The notes beneath the pieces are model-generated. The model saw only the letters and a list, made by a program, of their open reading frames with translations, made no database searches and was not told the origin of the DNA. Shown one piece after another: positions 12,501 to 22,111 of a stretch of DNA of 64,000 bases (the first letter of the stretch is position 1; each line of letters starts with the position of its first letter). A program made the translations under genes and the position numbers. Source of the stretch: Cliona cf. orientalis. Its lineage: Eukaryota; Porifera; Demospongiae; Clionaida; Clionaidae. The stretch is from assembly GCA_963930775.1 (NCBI GenBank), contig OZ005694.1:7388045-7452044 (forward strand). The letters are read 5' to 3'.

Positions 12501-15500
12501 TCATGGTCACCATAGATATTGATGAGTGCTCCATGCAAGTTGATGAATGTGATCACAACTGCAATAACACTTTGGGATCGTATACTTGTAGTTGCAATGA
12601 TGGATACCTTCTTGATAGAAACGGGCAACAATGCAATGGTAAATTAATACATCACTACTTTCAGTCTATCAATCTGACAGTGTGTCCTATCCTCTGTAAG
12701 ATATTGATGAATGCTCTCTACAACTGGATCAGTGTGAGCAAGTCTGTGTCAATCTCAATGGATCATACACGTGTGAGTGTTATGAAGGATATGCAATTGT
12801 CACCAATAATAGCTACGTCTGCGAAGGTAAGCAGAAAGCAATAGTAATAGAGGTATAATTCTTGAGTAAATTGTAATCATAGTCATAATAATTATCATCC
12901 TTTAGACATCGATGAATGCGATCCAAGTATTGCGGTTTGTGAGCAACTCTGCACCAACAGTAATGGTTCTTTCACCTGCGATTGTCAGCCAGGTTACTCT
13001 ATCACAACTGATCAATTAAGCTGTCTTGGTAACGCCACGAACATAATTCAGCTTATTGTCGTTGTGATACATACTTGTTTAATACTAATATAGGTCCACC
13101 AACTATTATCACACTGCATGCGCCTAACTCAAGAAGCTTGTTAATTTCTTGGGATATACTGGCTGATCCTGAAGAGAGACACGGTAGTGTTGTTTACACT
13201 TCCATCACCTGTACAGCCGAGGGGACTCCTGGACCATCTACTATCACTAATTTTGGAACTAGTATCGATAGAAATATCACCATTGTCAGTGGAGTCTATC
13301 CCCATAGCAACTACAATTGCTGTATATCACTACGAACAACGTTGGCAAATAGCTCCTCAGTGTGCCAAAATGTTCAAACTCCACAAGATGGTCAGTGTTA
13401 AACAAATAAGCTATAATAATTACCTATTATTTTGCACTTTAGTCCCAGATGGCCCACCAGTTGGGGTGAGTCTAGATGCCAGGAGTCCATACAATGTGTT
13501 TGTGGAGTGGAGCCCTCCTAGAGTTCCCAATGGAATCATCACCCGCTATACCATCTATGTTGGCTTTGAGGACGGCTCAGTGGATGTGTTTTACATCAAT
13601 GGGGTGTCAACTTTGTACAACATAACCAACTTGCAACCATATCAGATAATTGGTGTTGAGATTTCTGCCAGTACAAGTATTGGAGAAGGCCCACGTTCAT
13701 CTATTATGGAAGTTCAAACAGCTCAAGCTGGTAAATCAGTCCATAAATAATGCATAATATTATTATTATTATTCCGTTCCTATACAGCTCCTTCAGAAGT
13801 GAAAAATCTTGCAGTGGATGTGATATCCAATGAAATCATCGATGTGCTATGGGATCCACCAACTCAACCAAATGGAATTCTCACGCACTATACTGTCATT
13901 GTGCTCAATGAAAGGACAGTATTTAATTTCTCAACAACAGTTCCTGCTTCAGATTATACAGAAATTACAGTCACAGGATTGCGTAAGCTGATTCAGAAGA
14001 TAATACATTGACGATAATAATATTATTGAATTATCACTGTCATCAATTAATATTATTATGCAACATGCAGAGAGCTTTGTTCCATACACTGTACAAGTGT
14101 ATGCATCAACAGCTGCTGGGAGAGGAAGGACAGTTTCTACAATGATGTTTACAGGCCATGGAGGTGATCTAATCACAGCTTGTGCAAATAATTATTATAC
14201 CACAGACCTTACTGTGGTTCAATAATATTATTTTTACAGTCCCAGCTATTCCCGGTATAACATCTGTTGAGCGTCTCAGTGCTGTGTCAGCTAGAGTAAA
14301 CTGGATTCCACTGACACCAGATGAAGCGAGAGGAATACTCACTCTACTTGAGATTGCCTACGAACCTGTACGAGTGAAGGGCTGCACTGATTTCTATTCC
14401 ATGGATGCTGAGCTAGTTCAAATGAGAGAGAATCTTTATGATCAGAGTACGGCTGTCATTACTGGACTACAACCAAACCGAGAGTACTGCGTTGCCATAA
14501 AAGTGGCAACAAGTGGAGGGGAGAGTGGATTCAGTAGCTCACTCTTGATTCCAGGTATGTCTGCATGCACATTAGCTGTTGAAGCAGATGCAACAGGAGT
14601 TCCATATAATATTATTATAATTATACATGTTTTGGGGAGGGAGGGAGGGAGGGGAAGAGGAGTAATATACATAATGTGCACAGGACTGATCAGCACGCAC
14701 TTTGCTAGCTACCTTAGTAATTTTTTTGGAAATCAACAGTTACTGCATCCTTAATAAAGATATGCACACCAATAATTCTGAATTTCATAATCAGTATTCA
14801 TAATACAGTATCCAAGAGGGTTCCTTTTCAAGTAAGATTTGCTCTAGATGATGGAGGCGACTGTGCACGCTTTACGGTAATTATTATCATCATAGCTACC
14901 TGCATTTAATCTACAATATCCAGTAGCTAAAATCTTTATTAAAAACAATAGGCAATGAATACTACTGGTAAGGTAGCCGATATATCGAAGTCAGTCACAA
15001 AAGCAATTGCTGAACTTTGCCAATGCCAATATACTTCAAGCTTCATTGTTGACAGTCAATTATTCTGCAATGGCAAGAGTGAGGTAGTCTATCAAGGGCA
15101 ATTATTGACAACAGATGGTAAAGCTGCTGAAGAAATCCGCAATTTGACTCAGAAATGGGTGCTAGATAAACCTTTTATCAGTGTCAGTGATCAAACATAT
15201 CAGCTGAATCCTTATTGCTCTGTGATTATTGACAAAGTTGGAGAAAATGTATGCGACGCGCTTTCACCCACTGAGTCTACACTCAAGTCTGACAAGATAT
15301 CTGGTACAGATTTCACCATTCGAGAGATATCATTTATCGTGGTGATGACTGTGTTGGTAGTGGTCATTATTGCACTTGCAGTAGGTGCCACGGCTTACTT
15401 CATTAGGAGATCTAGAAGATCAAGAATACGCCGATTCGAGATAAGGTATGCATGTGTAACACCCAACCAATATAGTATTATGCTTTATAAATTATTGGTG

Positions 15501-15699
15501 GCAATAATAATAATTGCATTTGCACAGTTCTATAAGACAAGACAACTGTTTTCATGCCGAAAATTTTTATGAAGTAACGAAGGGAGACACTGATGAAAAA
15601 AGTTCCCTTGAGAATTCACTATGCACAGAAATGGCCACTACAAAATTTAATGACAATTGTGGGGACTCCGAAGGTACCTATGAGTACATTAAGAATTAG
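2278..15699 (+). CDS. Large EMI-like/EGF/FN3 transmembrane receptor, 49 exons
   Basis: Hand-spliced gene: every junction is GT-AG, and the 49 exons sum to 6885 nt (2294 codons plus stop) with no phase conflict. Order: signal peptide (residues 1-24, hydrophobic core [11 protein letters not shown]), Cys/Tyr-rich EMI-like module, one plain EGF, 37 calcium-binding-type EGFs (mostly D-V/I-D-E-C starts with N..GSY/F), four FN3 domains, a Cys-containing module, TM helix (about 2199-2223), and a ~70-residue tail starting [10 protein letters not shown] and containing NFYEV and YEYI. It is probably a cell-surface adhesion or signalling receptor; ligand unknown. No named orthologue is recognised; the architecture recalls fibrillin/fibulin-type EGF arrays joined to FN3. 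No canonical AATAAA was seen just after the TAG. Minor exon-boundary errors are possible. Confidence 0.88.
3192..3288. repeat. Near-perfect palindrome in receptor intron 3
   Basis: Two ~38-bp arms (3197-3233 and 3246-3286) are reverse complements apart from a 2-3 bp indel, with a ~12-bp loop that itself contains the GTCACT/AGTGAC motif. A transcript would form a strong hairpin. It is either a very short fold-back MITE or a replication-generated palindrome. Confidence 0.75.
4905..4975 (-). repeat. tRNA-derived SINE-like element in receptor intron 8
   Basis: On the minus strand, box A-like TGGTGTAGTGG (4960-4970) is followed 36 nt later by box B-like GGGTTCAAATC (4913-4923), the order and spacing of an RNA polymerase III internal promoter. 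An A/T-rich run follows in the sense of transcription. The acceptor stem does not look like an intact tRNA. A tRNA-derived SINE or a tRNA pseudogene fits best; boundaries are uncertain. Confidence 0.5.
5028..5220. repeat. Tandem duplication plus hairpin, intron 8
   Basis: A ~45-bp segment containing ACCCTAGAGACTAACCCTGC occurs twice (from about 5030 and 5109), separated by a C-rich tract. The second copy runs into an inverted repeat (5155-5220) whose arms share CCTAGCCCCACCCACCTATA and its complement around a GCGTATATACC...ATATACGC centre. Confidence 0.7.
5334..5566. mobile_element. MITE with ~55-bp terminal inverted repeats, intron 8
   Basis: Both ends carry TACGGTGGCCC followed by GGCCATTCCATACCATAATT and about 20 further matching bases in inverted orientation, with only a few differences. 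The 233-bp element has no coding capacity. Possible 4-bp AGTG duplication at the flanks (5328-5331 and 5567-5570), offset by 2 bp on the left, so the insertion signature is weak. Confidence 0.75.
8976..13028 (+). other. Receptor exons 22-41: cbEGF array, second part
   Basis: Exons 8976-9098, 9160-9282, 9376-9498, 9564-9686, 9807-9932, 10003-10125, 10182-10307, 10381-10503, 10571-10693, 10760-10882, 10948-11070, 11137-11259, 11350-11472, 11636-11758, 11821-11943, 11996-12118, 12313-12444, 12516-12638, 12701-12826, 12906-13028. Exons 22-23 are G-H; exons 24-33 read A-B-C-D-E-F-G-H-X-Z, the longest continuous unit; exons 34-37 are A-B-C-D, then four divergent modules. Exons 33 and 38 use a GTTAGT donor. 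Confidence 0.88.
13094..14554 (+). other. Receptor exons 42-46: four FN3 domains
   Basis: Exon 42 13094-13390 (FN3-1, core SLLISW, with several extra Cys), exon 43 13443-13730 (FN3-2, VFVEWSPP...GIITRYTIY...ITNLQPY), exons 44-45 13788-13982 and 14071-14163 (FN3-3, split by an intron before the G-strand half), exon 46 14240-14554 (FN3-4, more divergent, W near the start and [12 protein letters not shown]). Domain boundaries coincide with phase-1 introns except for the split third domain. Confidence 0.85.
14809..15699 (+). other. Receptor exons 47-49: juxtamembrane module, TM, cytoplasmic tail
   Basis: Exon 47 14809-14876, exon 48 14952-15445, exon 49 15528-15699. About 120 residues with five cysteines (ELCQCQ, FCNGK, NPYCSV, ENVCD) precede the membrane helix [21 protein letters not shown] do not recognise this module. 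A basic stop-transfer run follows. The tail has two Tyr sites, NFYEVT and TYEYIKN at the extreme C-terminus, that could be phosphorylated docking sites (inference). The acceptor of exon 47 was chosen because it gives the shorter, FN3-adjacent start; an alternative AG at 14738-14739 also keeps the frame open. Confidence 0.75.
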
Positions 15700-16953
15700 T
15701 GAATATGAATAGTCTGAAACAGTGTTCTGTATCATAATGCATAAGAACTTATGTTTGAAACCATATAATAATATAATATTAGTAAAACTAGCGAGTTCAG
15801 CTCATAATAATACCATATAAGTTAATTTTGTGAGATAAGTAATGATAAACCACTACCTATTACATTGTATATGTTTATATGACTATATTGGAGTCAATTA
15901 ATTTTGATACTCGAGAGGTTTAATTTTACACTTCCATTTTAGAGACTACACGTGTGTGCATGCCCTGAATCAGATCAAGGTTGGTGCGTGGGTTGTAATT
16001 TTGTGGTATCTAAGTCACAATATGCACGCTAGGCCAGGTCGGCCTCACTTTGCTTGCCTCCTATATAGTTGTACTGCTGAGCAATAGCTTATGAGTATAC
16101 ATTTTATTATTGATAGATAAAGGATCCGGAGGGGAGGGATAGGGATTGGAAACGCACTGTTCAACACCTGTTTCCGGCTTTCTTCAGATCGCATGAAAAC
16201 CATTACCTAATGGCAATCATTGCACAATGTTATTATTGTGATAATTTTATTACTAAATTCAGGGTGGGTTTATACTGTCCCTATCCTTATCTGACAACAC
16301 AGGAAATGACATCATAGTTGATTCATAATAATCAGCCGTATTCTTGCAATTTCCATCAAAAATAATTTGGCATCTAGTATAGGCTTACCCTTACCATACA
16401 TGGAATTGATCTATGGACGTCAGCACTTTCGGTGGGGGGAGAATGCATATTATATTAAAATTTAATGTTTGCAAAGCTAGCATAATTATTATTTCGTTTC
16501 TACCACAACTATGGTATGAAGGCAGAAATCTTACTGAACCCTGTTACATACCAACCCAACCCTTAATTCATGCTGCACTCATGTATATCATTATGACAGT
16601 AAATTTCTCCACTATCGAAATTCATTGTGGAAACATCAGTACTATAGATACACTCTATTTACGTACACTGTTTAGTTAAGCTAAATGGATGATGATTCAA
16701 ATGATATACTGTCAATTCAATCAGCTGATTATCATGGCCACATTTGATATCAGATACCTAGAGTCAGCAATCAAACCTGTTCTCAGGAACAGAAGGAGCC
16801 ATGTTTGCACTGACTAGAGGGGAAGGTACATGTATAGACAAATTCCACATGTCATGCTCTAATTACTATGCACCCCCCGGCCCGCCCCCCACCCCAAACT
16901 CCCGACATCTTCCTCCACCTTAATTTCATATTATTATTATGTTGTAAAGTTAA
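15700..16953. other. Intergenic, no gene recognised
   Basis: 3' flank of the receptor gene, between convergent genes. AT-rich, with no coding signature on either strand and no repeat with clear ends. Confidence 0.6.
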
Positions 16954-16955
16954 TA

Positions 16956-17555
16956 CCGTAGTCTCCCGGGTAAGCGCCCATGGGCGCTCTACCATAAAAC
17001 GCTGATTTCGCCATACTGGGCGCTTACCCGGTGTACTGGGCGCTTACCATGTGCAAAAATCGAAATAGGCGGGGCCAGTTTTGTGGGCGTGGCAGTAAGC
17101 TAGACTCGTGGTAAGCGCTTTATATAGAGCGCACGCTTCGCGTTTTTGCCTCTTAATAGGAAGCGACGAGAAAGGTTTAAACTACACAAGCTGTCAGAGA
17201 AAGTTAGCTAGTCATCTGAATCAGAGAAGGGATCGAGATCGTCGATATCGTCATCTTCGCCAGCACCCTCCTGATCGGCTTCACCGTCGCCGTCCTCGAG
17301 ATCCCTCGGGATTTATTCTCGAATGAAATAATCTTCGGACCCATCGACTGCGTTAGAGTTAAATATTGTTATATATTTTACATTGCTGTGTAGAGGCAGT
17401 GATCTTGTAAATTTTTTCTTGATGGGCGCTTGCCATGTTGATCTAGGCGCAGCCTACCTGGGCGCTTACCCGGGAGTGGGCGCTTAACATTCGACTGGGC
17501 AAAACAGTTACCTGGGCGCTTACCCGGGAGTGGGCGCTTGCCCGGGAGACTACGG
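16956..17555. mobile_element. TA-flanked MITE with internal GGGCGCTTACCC array
   Basis: Starts CCGTAGTCTCCCGGGTAAGC and ends with its near reverse complement, flanked by TA on both sides (16954-16955, 17556-17557), as in Tc1/mariner-type insertions. The TIR core GGGCGCTTACCCGG recurs inside about eight times in both orientations. The middle holds a short minus-strand open stretch (about 17220-17320) encoding an acidic peptide, DDIDDLDPFSDSDD, reminiscent of the acidic end of pogo/Tigger-type transposases. That could be the trace of the parental gene (speculative). Confidence 0.8.
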
Positions 17556-17744
17556 TAATTGCAGTATTAGAGATATTAAAGGAAAATCATGGTAAGTAAT
17601 GGACAATGAATAATATAATAATTAGGTGGAATTTTGGAATATAAACCATGACATGTATGATCACAATCATGAGAGTGACTACAATAATATTGCTGCTCCA
17701 ACACAAATCACATAATTAATGATCATACATAATTATAATATTGC

Positions 17745-19467
17745 TTAGCAATCTCGATGGAAGTGATCCCAGGCTTTGCCAGCAATCCAACCTACTAACT
17801 TACTAACAGCAATGCTTATAATACCAATAATCACTGACACAACACAACCTACAACAGGAATGGGAATGAACAGACAGGGTAGCTATACTAAATATTGCAA
17901 AAATCAAGTTCGTTCCCAGCTCGGCTAATTTTTGTGCGACATACCTATTGAATTCATTCTTGGTTATTTCGCCAGTTTTCAGTCTTTTGTATTTAATATA
18001 GATTGCAATGATACACATGATAGTGTCGACAATAGCTGCTATACCGATTCCAAAAAATTCTAGTGCACGAACTACTTTTGCTATGTGTACAAGATGTATG
18101 GTTGATCTTGGGCCACTGCGAAATATCACTTTTATAATTTGTTTTATCACCAATAATACAAGCTTTAAGCCACAGTGAAGCTTTTTGACCATCAGTGATG
18201 TTGTTCCCATTCCAACTTCACACGTAAGGGCTATGCCTTGATCTACCTTCTCTCTGAGTGTGTCTATACCTTTGGATGTCTTGATTTCTCTTGCAAAGTG
18301 TTCAGATGTGCGTGTGTACAAGTCCCATGATTCTCCTTCTCCCAATTTCTCTCTAGCTCTGCAAACAACCTCATTGGGAGAAAATGGATTACGATCGTAA
18401 TTAAATCGAACAATTTTTCGAATCGTGTGCCATGAGAGGGGAATTTCCCAAATCTGGAGCTTGGACGAGTGGCTTTTTGATCGGAAATACTCTTTGAGGT
18501 GTGAAAAATTTAAGTGATCTGATTCAAACATGATCTTTTCTGGATTAGAATCAGGGACACACAAGCAAACGACATAAATCACATCAATGTCAGCATCCAC
18601 AGCTGTCACAATCATGTGATTCCACCATGGATTGAAGCAGGATGCCATGGACCGCTTAATTCTGACTGCAATATGATCTCCACGACGTATATCCCTGATG
18701 CATTTGATATCCTCTCCATCTCCTGACTTGTTGCACCACTGATAGATGTTACGCAAATCCATAACTGAAACCTTCTTGTCAATATCAATGCACATAAAAT
18801 TGTGTAGTTGAAATTTGACCTTTTCTGCAATTTTCTTGCCTATATTCCATGGATACTCATTTCCAATCTCTTTCCTAGCCTCCTCTACGATATCGGTACA
18901 TGAAAGGTGATCATATCTATGTACCTTGTGTATGGTACTCCACTGAAGTGGCACTTCCCACACTTTAAGACCTTCAGGAGAAGATTGCACAGAATCAACA
19001 AGGCCTTGAAAGCTGGTACTGTAATGGGATACAAAGTTGACCTTTTCGTGGTCATCTCCATTGGGTGTACACAGGCAAACACCATAGACGATGTCACCGT
19101 CAACATCTGTCACAATGTGATAGTTCCACCATGGATTTGATCGCTTCATCTTTACGGCAATGAAATCTCCAGGACGTAGCTTGCTTACATGTTTTATTTC
19201 AGTTTCATCCCTCAGTTTCTTGTAACAGTCGAATGACCTATGAACATCCAAAAGCTCAATAACAGGAGGCCTATCCAAAAGTCCTGGACCAGATTCGTGA
19301 GTACCGGTGCCTTCAATAATATCTGCAGTGGAATTTGCTGAATTTAGCTCCTCTACAAGCTCCTCGGGGCTAAGATTAGCAAGGGGGGCATCGTTCTCAG
19401 GTTGCAAGCTTTCGAATAGCTCAGCTGCAATCTCCGTATCTGTTTGAGCTGATCGTACAACTGACAT
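17745..19467 (-). CDS. Tandem LRAT-like (NlpC/P60 superfamily) protein, C-terminal frameshift
   Basis: Single-exon gene, ATG at 19465-19467; the uninterrupted frame runs 554 aa to 17803. Two homologous LRAT-type domains, about residues 95-230 and 258-400, each with L/I-RxGD-H/F-IAV, a PWWN segment supplying a His (H117, H284), a VCLC strand and an IWE/VWEVPLxW strand. The family's active-site Cys (in NCEHF) is absent: the second repeat reads TSEHF (S388), the first QLHNF. The C-terminal ~150 residues are hydrophobic, suggesting membrane association. At about 17881 a +1 shift opens a better C-terminus (GWIAGKAWDHFHRDC, stop at 17745-17747) than the Cys-rich end at 17803, pointing to a 1-nt indel or sequence error. 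LRAT proteins acyl-transfer lipids; this one is probably non-catalytic. Confidence 0.72.
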
Positions 19468-19895
19468 TATAGATATTATTTAATGTAAGATCTGATAGCT
19501 ATCCAACTGGTTTTAATACTAAGCTATTAGCTAGTATATAGCTCTCTTTAGCACCTTAGGATACAATCGGACGGTCATTCCTATTGTAAACTAGCTTAAG
19601 CCCTGCATAACAGATGGCCCATATTATTACAGGTATCCAGATAATGCAATAATTTTGATTATCTCCTAATGAATGGCGGCTAGAAAACAATGAATGCACT
19701 TATTTTGAGCACATCCTACATTTTATCAGTGATAATCACATATTCATTTGAGTGACATAATTATGAGATCATCTTTTTGATACTTTTATTGGCACAGTAG
19801 CTACTATAAACATAAGTTCTATATATAACCAGGCACAGAAAAGGTCAGTGAAGTGTTATTATACCAGGAACCCTATAGGTCAAGCATAATATAAT
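19468..19895. other. Upstream region of the LRAT-like gene
   Basis: No coding signature; presumed promoter side of the minus-strand LRAT-like gene. No TATA or CCAAT element stands out at a convincing distance. Confidence 0.5.
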
Positions 19896-20570
19896 CAGTG
19901 GCGTACTAGTCTAGGCTTGTAAAGTTACCCGGGCACTTAAGCTTGGTGGACCCAGTAGTGACTTGAGAATTTGAGACTCCTATCGACCTCGATCTCTCCC
20001 AACCCAATGAAAAAAATCTTATTTACATTTGTAACAGCTATATACCTCACAGCCAAAACAAGTGGGTTGATAACCCATAATGTGGGTTACCTAAGTTGCA
20101 TGCATACATGCACTACCTTCTCCCATGCTGGTTCTCAAAATCATTGAACTCAGTTAATTGTAGTGATTAATGCAGTATTCACTCCACTATACACAACTAT
20201 GTCAAACATGTGAGTTTGTCAATAACAAACTGGCATAAATTATATTACTTTCACTTACTATTTAGTTGTCCCATGATAGTTTTCAAGACTGGACAAGAAG
20301 TATGCCAGACTGGCATGCATGCTTGATATAATTATGTGTAGTGGAGTGAACGCTGTACTGTGTTAATTACTATGATTAACTGGATTATGTTGAGAGCTAT
20401 CATGGGAGAATTAAAACGTGTGTGCAACTGAAGTATACCCTCATTATAGGCTAACGTGATCCACTTGTTTTTGCTTTGAGGTACTTGGTCCTTAAATCAG
20501 CTATTTTACCAGGGCACAGGCCAGTTTGGCCTGCTGTGCCCTGGTAGGCCCTGGTGTAGCTACGCCACTG
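19896..20570. mobile_element. hAT-type non-autonomous element with 8-bp TSD
   Basis: Begins CAGTGGCGTA and ends TACGCCACTG, and is flanked by a perfect 8-bp duplication AATATAAT (19888-19895 and 20571-20578). Eight-bp duplications and CAG-type ends are the mark of the hAT superfamily. The 675-bp interior has no transposase frame. An internal GGCACAGG.../...CCTGGTAGGCC motif near the right end forms a secondary hairpin. Confidence 0.88.
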
Positions 20571-21355
20571 AATATAATATGCATTGTAAATGCAGCCAGG
20601 AGCCTGGCTTAGCACTGTGATGGATATAATATTATATTATTCATGGTACATGTAGCTATAGCTTACATGCAGGGATCCCCACTACCCTATATAGCTATTA
20701 GGCACGTGGTACCAAAAATGGAGTATCGGGAAGTATAACTATATATAGACTTATCTAGCCGGATATGATGTAGATATCTGGTTATTGTGAGTTAATAAAA
20801 TTAATAATAGTGTCCCCCACAGTCGCAGTTGTATTATAACATTAGGCAACATTAATTTTTACGTAAGGTCTATCATAAATCACTCCATTCATGAATAATA
20901 ATTATCAAGATTTTAGGTGTCTCTGTGTATAATTGCAGAATCAAATTTCAGCCCAGATTGTAATGTGTGCATGATTTACTTGGGGAGATTTTACGTGAGG
21001 TCGAAGTTTATACATATAAATTCTCACCTGATTATTGAGTTCTTGGATCCTATTATAATATTCTCATTAGCTACATGTGCTGTAAAGTGCCCCCATGCAT
21101 GATTAGATCAAGGTGCAAATCATATAAATCTTCTCATGATTAACCCAAGGAACAAGTCATATAAAATTTTTCCATGATACATATATAATGATAATTTCTA
21201 TACTTCTAGCTACATAAAGTTTAACATCTAGCTAGCTATTTGACCAGAAATAGCGTATAGTTTTATTATTGTCAGAATCTTTCATGTCAAATTTTATGGA
21301 TATTTCCATTGTTATTGGAATACAGTAAGTACTAGATCTTTCCAGTGCATAAAAC
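20571..21355. other. Intergenic, nothing recognised
   Basis: AT-rich sequence without an open frame of coding quality and without clear repeat ends. Confidence 0.5.
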
Positions 21356-21705
21356 AGCAAGGGGTAAAGCAATCGGTTTTATCTATCTGTCTGTCGTCAA
21401 CACAAAAGTCGTCAGATCTGGAGCCGGAGGCTTAGGCATGTTTGTCTGTCGTCAACATGAAAATCACCAGATCTGGAGATCTATTAAAGCATCTGAATGA
21501 CTCGTAATCACAAAGAATCTATCGGAATCGTCCAAAAACTGGCTCGTTATGTCTCCAATCGTTTGATCATTGATAATACGAAGCCCACGAGAGTGGTAAA
21601 CACACTGCGCTTTCTGAACACGCCTATCGACCCTACCCACATCAGACGTGCTCTCTGCTCTGCGCATGCGCACAACTAAGTAGGTAAAGGTCGTCAACAG
21701 GCGCT
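21356..21705. repeat. Fragments of the GGGGTAAAGCAATCGGT repeat family
   Basis: Shares GCAAGGGGTAAAG-AATCGGT and the GTCTGTCGTCAAC-type stretch with the right end of the complete element at 61189-61874 and with 29640-29680. An internal ~40-bp unit (CGTCAACA...AGATCTGGAG) is duplicated in tandem. No terminal repeats or TSD are visible here. Confidence 0.55.
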
Positions 21706-21710
21706 GTGAC

Positions 21711-21790
21711 TGCTCCAGAGGATCTCTTTCTCCTGCCCAGCCGGCCGTAGTCGTGGTAAGACACGTCCTCATCAATGCATGGGAATAACC
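21711..21790 (-). pseudogene. Truncated stray copy of a coiled-coil-gene exon
   Basis: Matches the 5' two thirds of the exon found complete at 32056-32159, 41135-41238 and 55304-55407 (peptide DEDMSHHDYGRLGRRKR type). It has lost the 3' end and its donor, where unrelated repeat sequence begins. The AG acceptor is also gone. It is a relic of the duplicated block lying ~6 kb outside copy 1. Confidence 0.75.
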
Positions 21791-21870
21791 AGAGTGTGCA
21801 AATACATATAGGCTAGCTTTGATTCCACGGAAGATCTACATACTTATCGCAACAGGGAGCACACTTGTTA

Positions 21871-22108
21871 GGCCACTCCAAATCAATTAGTTGTTTCTCA
21901 TCCCCCCTTGATTTCCGCCCGCATATATTTCCGTCAGCACCAGCACAATAGAAAAGTATACCGCCTCGATTTTGTGGACTGCTGAACTTATGATTTTGAC
22001 GACCATTTCCCATCAAACTTGTGATTAAACGACCATTTCCAGCCGCCCGCCCGCATCAGTTTTTTGGCTCAGGGGTGATGAGAAACAATGAATTAATTTG
22101 GAGTGGCC
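21871..22108. mobile_element. PIF/Harbinger-type MITE, long copy
   Basis: TIRs of ~33 bp starting GGCCACTCCAAATCAATTAG, inverted at the right end, flanked by TTA on both sides (21868-21870, 22109-22111). A 3-bp TWA duplication with GGC-type ends is typical of PIF/Harbinger elements. A shorter relative is at 54298-54415. Confidence 0.8.
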
Positions 22109-22111
22109 TTA

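Noticed and set aside
14740..14808. Alternative upstream acceptor for receptor exon 47 (AG at 14738-14739), which keeps the frame open.
   Set aside because: The acceptor ending at 14808 has the same phase and starts directly at a plausible domain edge; transcript data would decide.
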